A stretch of 7,480 bases of DNA from NCBI GenBank assembly GCA_964539925.1, contig CAZILB010000171.1:1-7480 (forward strand). Reading direction: 5' to 3'. The notes under the pieces are model-generated. The model did no database searches. It was not told where the DNA came from and saw nothing but the letters and a program-made list of their open reading frames with translations. Shown piece after piece: positions 1 through 5,228 of this stretch. A program made the translations under genes and the position numbers. Positions within the stretch are counted from its first letter, which is position 1. Each line of letters starts with the position of its first letter. The DNA is from DP-20 sp964539925. GTDB lineage: Bacteria > Desulfobacterota > Binatia > UBA9968.

Positions 1-119
1 GGCGAAGCTGGCAAGTATGCCTTGCCGCCATCAATGTGCGCGGCGCGCAGAAAAACGACCTTACAGCCGGAGGCGCCGACCGGGCCGCGTGATCAAAACT
101 TCTCCCGGCATAGATTCAT
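1..119 (+). other. Possible 3' end of an unidentified upstream gene
   Basis: No gene can be identified here. Two plus-strand frames stay open from the left edge and stop before or at the terminator that follows: the frame beginning at base 3 stops at TGA 90-92, and the frame beginning at base 2 stops at TAA 119-121. The first gives a plausible C-terminal tail, INVRGAQKNDLTAGGADRAA, that I do not recognise. The frame beginning at base 1 runs on to 255, across the terminator and the sigma-54 promoter, so it is unlikely to be real throughout. The terminator directly downstream is the main reason to suspect a gene ends here. Confidence 0.2.
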
Positions 120-142
120 AAAAGCGGAGCCGTCCGCCTTTT
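120..142 (+). terminator. Rho-independent terminator, possibly bidirectional
   Basis: The arms GCGGA (124-128) and TCCGC (133-137) form a stem with the 4-base loop GCCG. The A4 tract at 120-123 faces the T4 tract at 139-142, with a single bulged C at 138. This is the usual form of an intrinsic terminator, and because of the flanking A and T tracts it could work in both directions. It would insulate the gene left of the window from the sigma-54 promoter at 223-237. Confidence 0.55.
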
Positions 143-222
143 CACTTCACTGTCAGGCGAATGGCTTACGGGCCGAAGGGCCGTATTGGCAAATTTTCCA
201 AGCACTAGCAGGGCAATTGCGC

Positions 223-237
223 TGGCATGCTCCTTGC
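223..237 (+). promoter_or_regulatory. Sigma-54 (RpoN) -24/-12 promoter P1
   Basis: The sequence is TGGCATG-CTCC-TTGC. The -24 GG (224-225) and -12 GC (236-237) are separated by exactly 10 bases, as the RpoN consensus TGGCACG-N4-TTGC requires; the only departure in the conserved part is T for C in the -24 block. It shares 12 fixed bases with the promoters at 2994-3008 and 3400-3414. Transcription would start near 249 and read into the small peptide ORF at 323 and perhaps the DUF421 gene at 687. RpoN promoters need an enhancer-binding activator; I saw no convincing activator site upstream. Confidence 0.75.
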
Positions 238-256
238 ATTGGTGTTTCTCTGTGAG

Positions 257-283
257 CCCAAGGAACAACGCATTGCCCTTGGG
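257..283 (+). other. Leader hairpin downstream of P1
   Basis: CCCAAGG (257-263) and CCTTGGG (277-283) are perfect 7-base complements with a 13-base loop. The hairpin lies in the predicted untranslated leader between the P1 start site (about 249) and the Shine-Dalgarno at 311. No T tract follows, so it does not look like a terminator. It could stabilise the message or be incidental. Confidence 0.35.
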
Positions 284-310
284 AACGAGGAGTCAGCAAA
301 TTCATTGGAC

Positions 311-315
311 GGAGG
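311..315 (+). promoter_or_regulatory. Strong Shine-Dalgarno for the small ORF at 323
   Basis: GGAGG sits 7 bases before the ATG at 323-325. It marks this ATG as a real start even though the frame it opens changes character after two codons (see the next entry). Confidence 0.5.
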
Positions 316-322
316 AGCGCGT

Positions 323-405
323 ATGTTTGGTGGAATATTATTTGGTTGTTGGGAGTACCGTTCGGCATCATTATCCTGCTCTGGCTGTTCGGCGTTCTAG
401 GTTAA
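323..405 (+). pseudogene. Very small hydrophobic membrane peptide, frame broken near its start
   Basis: From the ATG at 323, behind a strong Shine-Dalgarno, the literal frame gives a 25-residue peptide ending at TAG 398-400 that resembles no membrane protein. The neighbouring frame, from base 325 to TAA 403-405, encodes a clean transmembrane segment containing WWNIIWLLGVPFGIIILLWL and ending LFGVLG, but it has no ATG, GTG or TTG start near the ribosome site. One extra T in the TTT tract at 326-328 joins ATG to this frame and gives a 27-residue single-helix peptide beginning MFWWN. I cannot name the family. Tiny hydrophobic proteins of this kind are common among bacterial stress-induced genes, and it lies behind sigma-54 promoter P1. 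The break may be a sequencing error or a real mutation. Confidence 0.45.
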
Positions 406-604
406 ATCCTGCGGCGACGATCTGGACACTTTCAAAGAATCGGGAGAGGGCCGACGGAATTGCCGCGTCGCGCGACGTGATATTGCGATCTTTCTCGGCC
501 CACTCGGAGGCTTTCATTGCCGCCTGAGCCGCTCCTCCCGCAATCGACGAACAATTCGCCCGATCGCGGCGAAATGTCGATGATCTTGCCCTCATTGTTT
601 CCAT
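371..604 (-). CDS. Doubtful small unknown protein on the minus strand
   Basis: An ATG at 604 (minus strand) is preceded by GGAGGAG four bases upstream and opens a 77-residue frame, Ala- and Arg-rich, ending in TAA at 371-373. No family is recognised, and no signal peptide or membrane segment is visible. The first part uses AGG, AGA, TCA and ACA codons, whereas the middle (around AAMKASEWAEKDRN) has codon use more like the other genes here. Over the first part, a second minus-strand frame (containing GKIIDISPRSGELFVD) has the more gene-like codons. The region may therefore be a frameshifted or decayed gene. It also overlaps the small peptide ORF at 323-405. I regard it as possible but unproven. 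Confidence 0.22.
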   Translation of the reverse strand: METMRARSSTFRRDRANCSSIAGGAAQAAMKASEWAEKDRNITSRDAAIPSALSRFFESVQIVAAGFNLERRTARAG

Positions 605-686
605 GACTCCTCCGGTGTGCAATGGCACCTGCCTGATAGAAGCGCAGAGTCTCAAATTACGATCGAAGCGTAGGACCCTGTATTAT

Positions 687-1232
687 ATGGATATTTTTTC
701 ATCCGCTGAGTTGCGTTCGATGTTTATGCCGTCATTGTCACTCGTGGAAATCATCGTGCGCGGGACAGTGATTTATTTAATTTTGTTCGCGCTTCTGCGC
801 GTTCTTAGGCGGGAGGCGGGCGCAATAGGTGTCAGTGACTTGCTCGTGGTTGTGTTGATTGCCGACGCCGCGCAAAACGCCATGGCCAGCGAGTACACAT
901 CGATCACCGAGGGAGCAGTTTTGGTCGCGACCATCGCGTCATGGGATTATTTTTTGAATTGGCTCGGTTTCAGATGGTCGTGGTGGCAGCGTCTCTTGCG
1001 GGCTGCGCCATTGCCTCTGATCATGGATGGACGGGTGCTGAGAAAAAATTTACGGCAAGAACTGATTACCATGGAGGAGTTAATGAGCGAGTTGCGTCAA
1101 CAGGGCGTGGAGACTGCAGAGCAGGTAAGTCGATGTTACTTGGAGGGAGACGGCCACTTGAGCGTTATTACCGTTCAGGGCAAAGAACAGGGGCTAAGAA
1201 AGAAGAATCCGATTTCTGACAGCCCGAAATAA
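687..1232 (+). CDS. DUF421 / YetF-family inner-membrane protein
   Basis: This 181-residue protein has the DUF421 (YetF-like) layout. A short N-terminus is followed by hydrophobic segments at about residues 18-38, 50-66 and 76-95, and then a soluble C-terminal domain. The C-terminal block PLPLIMDGRVLRKNLRQE (about 108-125), followed by MEELMSELRQQGV and YLEGDGHLSVI, matches the family pattern in which an Asp/Asn-Gly turn precedes an 'LRxxG' helix and a final LSV strand. In family members this domain lies in the cytoplasm; its biochemical role is unsettled, although YetF-like proteins are often linked to stress and spore envelope functions. The ATG at 687 is chosen over the longer frame from 603 because MDIFSS...LRSMFMPSLSLVEI resembles family N-termini and an AGGA lies at 672-675. 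The residues encoded from 603 do not look like this family. The gene converges with the AsmA-like gene. It may be read from P1 (223-237) or from an unrecognised promoter of its own. Confidence 0.88.
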   Translation: MDIFSSAELRSMFMPSLSLVEIIVRGTVIYLILFALLRVLRREAGAIGVSDLLVVVLIADAAQNAMASEYTSITEGAVLVATIASWDYFLNWLGFRWSWWQRLLRAAPLPLIMDGRVLRKNLRQELITMEELMSELRQQGVETAEQVSRCYLEGDGHLSVITVQGKEQGLRKKNPISDSPK

Positions 1233-1289
1233 TTGTTGATTCACCGGGCCAGACTGTAAGTGTTTAACCTCACGCTTGAAGTGAAAATA

Positions 1290-1333
1290 CCCACGGAGAT
1301 TTGAGTTCGAGACTTCGAGCCTTGCGCCGTGGG
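1290..1333 (-). terminator. Inverted repeat between convergent genes, possible weak terminator
   Basis: CCCACGG (1290-1296) and CCGTGGG (1327-1333) are perfect 7-base complements around a 30-base interval. Read on the minus strand, downstream of the AsmA-like gene, the stem is followed by TATTTTC, a modest T tract. The long loop makes it a poor intrinsic terminator. A second short hairpin, GAGCG-AGTG-CGCTC (1351-1364), lies beside it without a T tract. Nothing better is visible in the 148-base gap. Confidence 0.28.
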
Positions 1334-1380
1334 ATTGAAATCCGATGAATGAGCGAGTGCGCTCTGCTGAATGCGCTCTT

Positions 1381-2961
1381 CTAATTTTTCGGCTTCTGTT
1401 TGGTCACAGGAGCTGTCTCCAGGCCAGGGAGAATCGAGTGGAAGAACGCGTTCTGGATTAATCCCAGGATGATGTCCAGGGTGCTGGTCTGAGGATTCGA
1501 CAACCGGCCGGAGATCTTCGTTGTCGTCGCGACTTCCTCGCGCGGTCGATTCTGTAAAATCCAAGATAACCCGCCCAGAATGCCTTCATAGAGCTGACGG
1601 AGGATGGGTTTGTCGCCGTCCTGCTTGGAGTCATAAATGCTGATATTCTTGAAGAGCGGCTTGACATAGCCATCGACGGCGCCATCGCGCACGGCGATCT
1701 CGCTATAGAAGGAAAATGCTCCCGCGGCAACATCGAAACCGCCGTAGGCGAGAAACAGTTTATTGAGTGGTTTAATGTCCGCTTGGTCGATGGCGATCTG
1801 CAGGTCGAAATTTGCGCTCTTACCCTGGGGTTTGAAACTTATGGTTGCGCGCGCCGGACCCGATCCCATAAACCGGCCGGTCAAAGTTCCGACGGCGGTG
1901 CCGGTCCCGCTCTGGTTGCTTAAATTCTTTACGTTGAGACGCGCGTTTGTCAGGAAGAGGCGGTAAACCGGATTGCTCGCCTGGTTGATGATGCCGATCT
2001 CGCTGTCGACCACGCTGATTTCATTGACGCGCACGTCCAAGTCTTGTTTATTCGATTGCTCGCGGATCACCTTGTCGGTCTTCTCAGCGATTTCCTTGGT
2101 TGGTGACGTCGCCGCTTTGACGTGGGTGTAGTCGCCGACGAACTTGACGATCTCGATTTTCGGGATTTCAAAGATTTTGCGGTTGTTTGCGTACTCGATA
2201 TTCCCCGCCGTATTGAGCACGCCGCCGCGCACGGAGAGCTGGGACCGCTCGATGATCGGACGGAAATAATCGAGCTCGACCTGGCGCAGATCCACGGCCG
2301 CCTTGATGCTGGCGTGCGGAACCGCGAGAAAGTCCGCGTGCCCGTCGACGGTCACCTTGCCTTTGTCAAAGACATCGCCGTCTAGATGAACCTCCGAAGG
2401 GTATTGGCCAGGCTCCGACTTGACGTTGCGAATGTTGCCGGCTCGAAAGTTGACTCGGCGCAACTGCAACGGCCTGTAGGGGCCCTCGTCGACATAGGTG
2501 AGGTCGCCATTGATCAGCTCGAATTCGTTGATCTTGAGCGGATAGATGGCCTGCAATGCTTCCTGCCAACCGCGCTCTTCGAAGGAGACGTCGTCGCGTG
2601 CTTCGCTACGCATCCGTTTGAGATCGATAAACAGCTTGGGATCTCGTATGTAAAAGTCGGCCACCAATCTGCCTGAAAGCAAAGCGCGCCAATGGACGCT
2701 CGCTGTCAGCAACGGGATTTCGGCAACCGGCCGGTCGGGGTGGGCGTCTTGAGTGATGACGGTGTTTTCCAGATCGAGCGAAAAGCCGATCGGGTGGAAA
2801 TCGAGCCGCTGGATTTTTACCGTGTAACCTTCGAGGGCCGCGTTGATCCGCGCTTCCGTGCGCTGGCGTAAAGGTTCATCGACGAAGAATTCGACATAGA
2901 GCGCCGCCGCGCCGGCAATCAGCAGCCCAAAAAGCAGAATCCATTTTCCAACCCCTCGCAT
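1381..2961 (-). CDS. AsmA-like / DUF748 domain envelope protein
   Basis: This 526-residue protein starts MRGVGKWILLFGLLIAGAAA, one N-terminal membrane anchor or uncleaved signal (about residues 5-23), followed by a large periplasmic region of beta-rich repeats. The N-terminal part (about 30-120) reads as the AsmA/DUF748 pattern: a helix after the anchor, VKIQRLDFHPIGFSLDLENT, then LLTASVHWRALLSGRLVADF and IRDPKLFIDL. The C-terminal part (about 355-445) has GTLTGRF, DIKPLNKLF and GYVKPLFKNISIYD, typical of AsmA C-terminal regions. Relatives are envelope proteins of the AsmA/TamB type, implicated in outer-membrane and lipid homeostasis; many DUF748 proteins are about twice this length. An upstream ATG at 3009 in the same frame is rejected, because it would place the start inside a sigma-54 promoter (2994-3008) whose predicted transcript begins near 2982. 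The ribosome site before 2961 is weak. The stop is TAG. Confidence 0.85.
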   Translation of the reverse strand: MRGVGKWILLFGLLIAGAAALYVEFFVDEPLRQRTEARINAALEGYTVKIQRLDFHPIGFSLDLENTVITQDAHPDRPVAEIPLLTASVHWRALLSGRLVADFYIRDPKLFIDLKRMRSEARDDVSFEERGWQEALQAIYPLKINEFELINGDLTYVDEGPYRPLQLRRVNFRAGNIRNVKSEPGQYPSEVHLDGDVFDKGKVTVDGHADFLAVPHASIKAAVDLRQVELDYFRPIIERSQLSVRGGVLNTAGNIEYANNRKIFEIPKIEIVKFVGDYTHVKAATSPTKEIAEKTDKVIREQSNKQDLDVRVNEISVVDSEIGIINQASNPVYRLFLTNARLNVKNLSNQSGTGTAVGTLTGRFMGSGPARATISFKPQGKSANFDLQIAIDQADIKPLNKLFLAYGGFDVAAGAFSFYSEIAVRDGAVDGYVKPLFKNISIYDSKQDGDKPILRQLYEGILGGLSWILQNRPREEVATTTKISGRLSNPQTSTLDIILGLIQNAFFHSILPGLETAPVTKQKPKN

Positions 2962-2993
2962 GGCTGGTCCGACCAATAGTTGAATCTTCAGGC

Positions 2994-3008
2994 GCAAGCG
3001 GCATGCCA
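2994..3008 (-). promoter_or_regulatory. Sigma-54 (RpoN) -24/-12 promoter P3 for the AsmA-like gene
   Basis: Read on the minus strand from 3008 to 2994 the sequence is TGGCATG-CCGC-TTGC, with GG and GC exactly 10 bases apart. It shares 12 fixed bases with P1 and P2. The predicted transcription start is near 2982, leaving a leader of about 20 bases to the ATG at 2961. This fixes the translation start at 2961 and makes the longer frame from 3009 untenable if the promoter is used. Confidence 0.72.
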
Positions 3009-3399
3009 TGCGCGATCTGACCGGAATACGAGACCTTACAGTTGGTGCCCACGCCTGAGCGTGGAGGATAAACCCTTTACTGAAGGAAACATTGAACGTC
3101 GAATGGACCTATATCATTAATCGCTTTCCCTTGGTCGCCCTGCGGTGTGATCACAAGACTCTTCAGGACCGCTCAGAGTTGCGATCATGCTCGAGAACCT
3201 TGTCCGGCCGTTTTGGTGGATGTGTGGCAGAAGATTAATCCAACTCGCACCCGCGTCATATTTGCTCTGCACATTTGCCGTTGTGGGCAGCGACTCCGCA
3301 AACCATCTACGTAGGGGGAAAACCGGCGTTGTCGGGGTTTTTAAGATAGTTGTTTTCGGACTCCGCCGAGAAACTGCTGATATAACGTCGTCGATCTGC
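3009..3399. other. Intergenic region between divergent sigma-54 transcription units
   Basis: I see no convincing gene in this stretch. Open frames here (plus 3187-3444, minus 3117-3545) cross the sigma-54 promoter or the lipoprotein gene and encode nothing recognisable. It should contain the activator sites for P2 and P3. Candidate dyads are the palindrome TACGTA within CTACGTAGGGGGAAAACC (about 3308-3325) and the hairpin at 3049-3064, but no motif was found repeated upstream of all three promoters. Confidence 0.5.
3049..3064. repeat. REP-like palindromic hairpin
   Basis: CCACGC (3049-3054) and GCGTGG (3059-3064) form a perfect 6-base stem with loop CTGA, preceded by GGTGC. The form, a GTGCCCACGC...GCGTGG palindrome between genes, resembles the short repetitive extragenic palindromes common in proteobacterial genomes. 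Only one copy lies in the window, so its repetitive nature is not shown. No T tract flanks it on either strand. Confidence 0.35.
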
Positions 3400-3414
3400 T
3401 GGCATGTTACTTGC
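3400..3414 (+). promoter_or_regulatory. Sigma-54 (RpoN) -24/-12 promoter P2 for the lipoprotein-to-catalase operon
   Basis: The sequence is TGGCATG-TTAC-TTGC, with GG at 3401-3402 and GC at 3413-3414, exactly 10 bases between them. It shares 12 fixed bases with P1 and P3. Predicted transcription starts near 3426, about 31 bases before the lipoprotein ATG. Because the downstream genes are closely spaced or overlap, this promoter may control the whole block through the catalase. Confidence 0.78.
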
Positions 3415-3456
3415 GGAATCTCGCGGGTAGTTACGGTCCTGTAGCTGAGGATTGAA

Positions 3457-3840
3457 ATGAAAAACATCGTGTACGCTGCGTTAGCGGGCGTGGTGCTGAT
3501 GGGCTGTATGAAGAACGAACAAGCAGCGACGACAACTCCGGCCAAGCAGGCTCAACCGGACTGGTTCGACAAGTCCGACGATCGTGATTACGCGGTTCCG
3601 GACTTCAGCGCAGACGAGAACGCCGTACAGCTTATAAGGCGCTCGCTCTCTGCGGATCAGTCGCTTCCTACGAACGGCAAAAACGTCAAGCTCATCGTTT
3701 TTAATGGAACCCTCGCGCTGCGCGGTCTGGTGAAGAGCGAGCAGGAAAAAGTCGCTATCGGGGCATGGCCAGACAATACGCGGGCGGAAGGAATATCGAT
3801 AATCAGTTACGTGTCGTCAAGTGAGATTCTAACAGGCTAA
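3457..3840 (+). CDS. BON-domain lipoprotein, apparent frameshift near the C-terminus
   Basis: The literal product has 127 residues. It begins with a lipoprotein signal peptide (MKNIVYAALAGVVLMGC; lipobox LMGC, residues 14-17, Cys17 lipidated) and Met rather than Asp at +2, consistent with outer-membrane sorting. After a Pro/Thr-rich linker, a BON domain begins near residue 53 (ADENAVQLIRRSLSADQSL, then VKLIVFNGTLALRGLVKSEQ). BON domains are lipid- or envelope-binding modules found in OsmY-type stress proteins. The final strand expected of BON is absent in the literal frame, but the adjacent frame from 3765 reads MARQYAGGRNIDNQLRVVK and stops at TGA 3822-3824. Adding one G to GGGG at 3760-3763 restores a complete 122-residue BON protein. 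The start has GAGG six bases upstream. First gene after P2. Confidence 0.82.
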   Translation: MKNIVYAALAGVVLMGCMKNEQAATTTPAKQAQPDWFDKSDDRDYAVPDFSADENAVQLIRRSLSADQSLPTNGKNVKLIVFNGTLALRGLVKSEQEKVAIGAWPDNTRAEGISIISYVSSSEILTG

Positions 3841-3871
3841 AAACTCAATTGAATAAAAATAGGAGGTAGCG

Positions 3872-4321
3872 ATGAACGAAGATATTATTTCCGGACACTG
3901 GAAACAAATGAAAGGATCTTTGAAGTCCTGGTGGGGACAGTTCAGCGATGATGACTTTGACAGGATCGACGGACAAAAGGACAGGTTGGTGGGCTGGGTG
4001 CAAGAGAAATATGGCCGCACTCGCGAGCAGGCGACTCAAGAGGTTAACGCTCGGCTCAAAGAGTATAACGACAAATACGGCGGCACGGTCGCCGAACTTA
4101 AAGCCAAGGCTTACGATATCGGCGAAACAGTCGCCGGCAAAGCTAACGAGGCGGCTACCGCGGTGCGAAGCGGCGTAGAAAAAGCGAGCTCCTACTTTCA
4201 AGAGAAAACCCTCGACAGCATGGGTGCGGACGTCACCGCATTGGTGCGTAAGTATCCGATACAATCGGTGCTTATCGGTATCGGCGTCGGCATCTGGCTC
4301 GCGCGGGGCGGCAAACATTAA
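3872..4321 (+). CDS. CsbD-family stress protein with DUF883 (YqjD/ElaB)-like membrane tail
   Basis: This 149-residue protein joins two recognisable parts. Residues 4-60 fit the CsbD family: IISGHWKQMKGSLKSWWGQF, then DDDFDRIDGQKDRL, then QEKYGRTREQA. Residues about 61-110 form a charged, Ala-rich helix, and residues 119-145 (GADVTALVRKYPIQ, then SVLIGIGVGIWLARGG) match the C-terminal anchor of DUF883 proteins such as YqjD and ElaB, which tie themselves to the inner membrane and, in E. coli, associate with ribosomes. CsbD proteins are general-stress proteins of unknown biochemical function. The composite suggests a membrane-tethered CsbD. AGGAGGT (3861-3867) gives a strong ribosome site, better than those of its neighbours, so it may be the most highly expressed member. 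It is followed after five bases by the holin-like gene. Confidence 0.87.
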   Translation: MNEDIISGHWKQMKGSLKSWWGQFSDDDFDRIDGQKDRLVGWVQEKYGRTREQATQEVNARLKEYNDKYGGTVAELKAKAYDIGETVAGKANEAATAVRSGVEKASSYFQEKTLDSMGADVTALVRKYPIQSVLIGIGVGIWLARGGKH

Positions 4322-4326
4322 TCCGA

Positions 4327-4716
4327 ATGGAACAGGAAGATCGCATACGCAGTTTAAGGCCGAGCGTCAGCGCCACGATCATCGGAGTGGTTGCCGACGC
4401 CAAGGAGCTGCTGGCTTCTGAATTAAAGCTTACCAAGCTGGAGGTCCAGCGCGAGTTTACCAAGGCAAAGGCTGCTGCCGTTACCGTTGCCATTGGCGTC
4501 GGTTTAGGGTTCCTTGGCGCACTCTCTCTCGTCTTCATGCTGGTCCACTTGCTCGCGACTTTCACGATGCTGCCGCTCTGGGGTTGCTTTGGCATTGTCG
4601 GCGGCGTGCTTGCTTTATTCGGCGCGCTGCTCGCGACCTCAGGAAAAATCAAAAGCAAGGAAATCAATGTGTTGCCGCGTTTACCCTTCGGGTTGAGAAA
4701 GGATATTGCGCCATGA
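4327..4716 (+). CDS. Phage_holin_3_6 / YqjE-like membrane protein
   Basis: This 129-residue protein has an amphipathic N-terminal helix (about 15-48, DAKELLASELKLTKLEVQRE) and two hydrophobic segments (about 50-76 and 82-104), the second containing CFGIVGGVLALFGALLA. This is the layout of the family annotated as 'phage holin family protein' (YqjE in E. coli). These are chromosomal inner-membrane proteins usually found next to YqjD/DUF883 and DUF3618 genes; nothing suggests a prophage here. It starts five bases after the CsbD stop and lacks a clear Shine-Dalgarno, so translation probably depends on coupling to the upstream gene. Its TGA overlaps the next ATG (ATGA at 4713-4716). Confidence 0.85.
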   Translation: MEQEDRIRSLRPSVSATIIGVVADAKELLASELKLTKLEVQREFTKAKAAAVTVAIGVGLGFLGALSLVFMLVHLLATFTMLPLWGCFGIVGGVLALFGALLATSGKIKSKEINVLPRLPFGLRKDIAP

Positions 4717-5228
4717 AAATGGATTCGACTGATCTGGACCGCGATATTGACGAAACCCGAAAGCGAATCGCGGCAGCCCAGTTAGCGATGTTGGAGAAAC
4801 TCGAAACCATGGAACAGCAGATTCGCGACACGGTTGCCGGCGCACAGTCGGCCATCGATGATGTGGTGACCAATGTCAAAGGCACGATTTCCGATACCGC
4901 AGATTCCGTGAAGCGGACCTTCGACGTGCCCTATCAAACCCGCCAACATCCGTGGTTGGCAGTGGGAAGTGCCGTGGTGATCGGTTATTTGCTCGGTGGC
5001 CGCGGCGTCGCGACAGGGCGGCGCAAGGGAAATCGGTTTGATTCTCGCGCCGATCCTTACCCGCATCACCTACAACGGGGGATGGCCAGCAAAGTGTTGG
5101 ACCAATTCAGAGGAGAAATCGGGTCTCTTCGGAGCGCCGCGGTGGGCGCGATCATTGCCGCGCTATGGGAAATGGCCAAAAGCAAAAGTACAGGGAGTCA
5201 TCATGGCAAAGCGGAGCAACAAAAATGA
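4713..5228 (+). CDS. DUF3618 / YqjD-like membrane-anchored protein
   Basis: The 171-residue product opens with a DUF3618-type helix (LDRDIDETRKRIAAAQLAML, continuing to about residue 34), followed by an Ala/Asp-rich helical stretch (about 40-70, VAGAQSAIDDVVTNVKGTIS). It then has a 'QHPWLAVGSAVVIGYLLGG' membrane segment (about 78-96) like that of DUF883/YqjD proteins. A basic linker follows, and a C-terminal helical segment, RGEIGSLRSAAVGAIIAALW (about 133-152), that may be a second membrane contact. The function is unknown; the family accompanies YqjE-like genes. The start at 4713 overlaps the holin-like stop by four bases and has AAAGGA (4698-4703) upstream; an ATG at 4719 is an alternative. 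The 3' end overlaps the catalase start by 26 bases, which points to one transcript with translational coupling. Confidence 0.83.
   Translation: MKMDSTDLDRDIDETRKRIAAAQLAMLEKLETMEQQIRDTVAGAQSAIDDVVTNVKGTISDTADSVKRTFDVPYQTRQHPWLAVGSAVVIGYLLGGRGVATGRRKGNRFDSRADPYPHHLQRGMASKVLDQFRGEIGSLRSAAVGAIIAALWEMAKSKSTGSHHGKAEQQK
5193..5197 (+). promoter_or_regulatory. Shine-Dalgarno fixing the catalase start
   Basis: GGGAG lies five bases before ATG 5203-5205, inside the end of the DUF3618-like gene. It selects this start over the open frame that continues upstream to 4996, which is simply the shadow of the preceding gene. Confidence 0.6.

Noticed and set aside
8..27. TGGCAAG...TTGC as a further sigma-54 promoter at the left edge
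   Set aside because: The GG-to-GC spacing is 12 bases rather than 10.
622..638. TGGCAC before the DUF421 gene as a -24 element
   Set aside because: There is no GC at the -12 position on the plus strand; the minus-strand reading (GG...GC) has spacing 11.
681..686. TATTAT as a -10 box for the DUF421 gene (with TTACGA at 657)
   Set aside because: It touches the start codon, so transcription would begin downstream of the ATG supported by the protein family.
967..1000. TGGCAGC...TTGC inside the DUF421 gene as a sigma-54 promoter
   Set aside because: The spacing is 11 bases and it lies inside a well-supported coding region.
3187..3444. Open frame of 85 codons on the plus strand before the lipoprotein
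   Set aside because: It spans the sigma-54 promoter, has no ribosome site and resembles no protein.
4327..4716. Holin-like gene as evidence of a prophage
   Set aside because: The Phage_holin_3_6/YqjE family is largely chromosomal and its neighbours are stress proteins; no other phage gene is present.
4996..5202. N-terminal extension of the catalase frame
   Set aside because: It is the shadow of the DUF3618-like gene; a Shine-Dalgarno and family-like N-terminus place the start at 5203.
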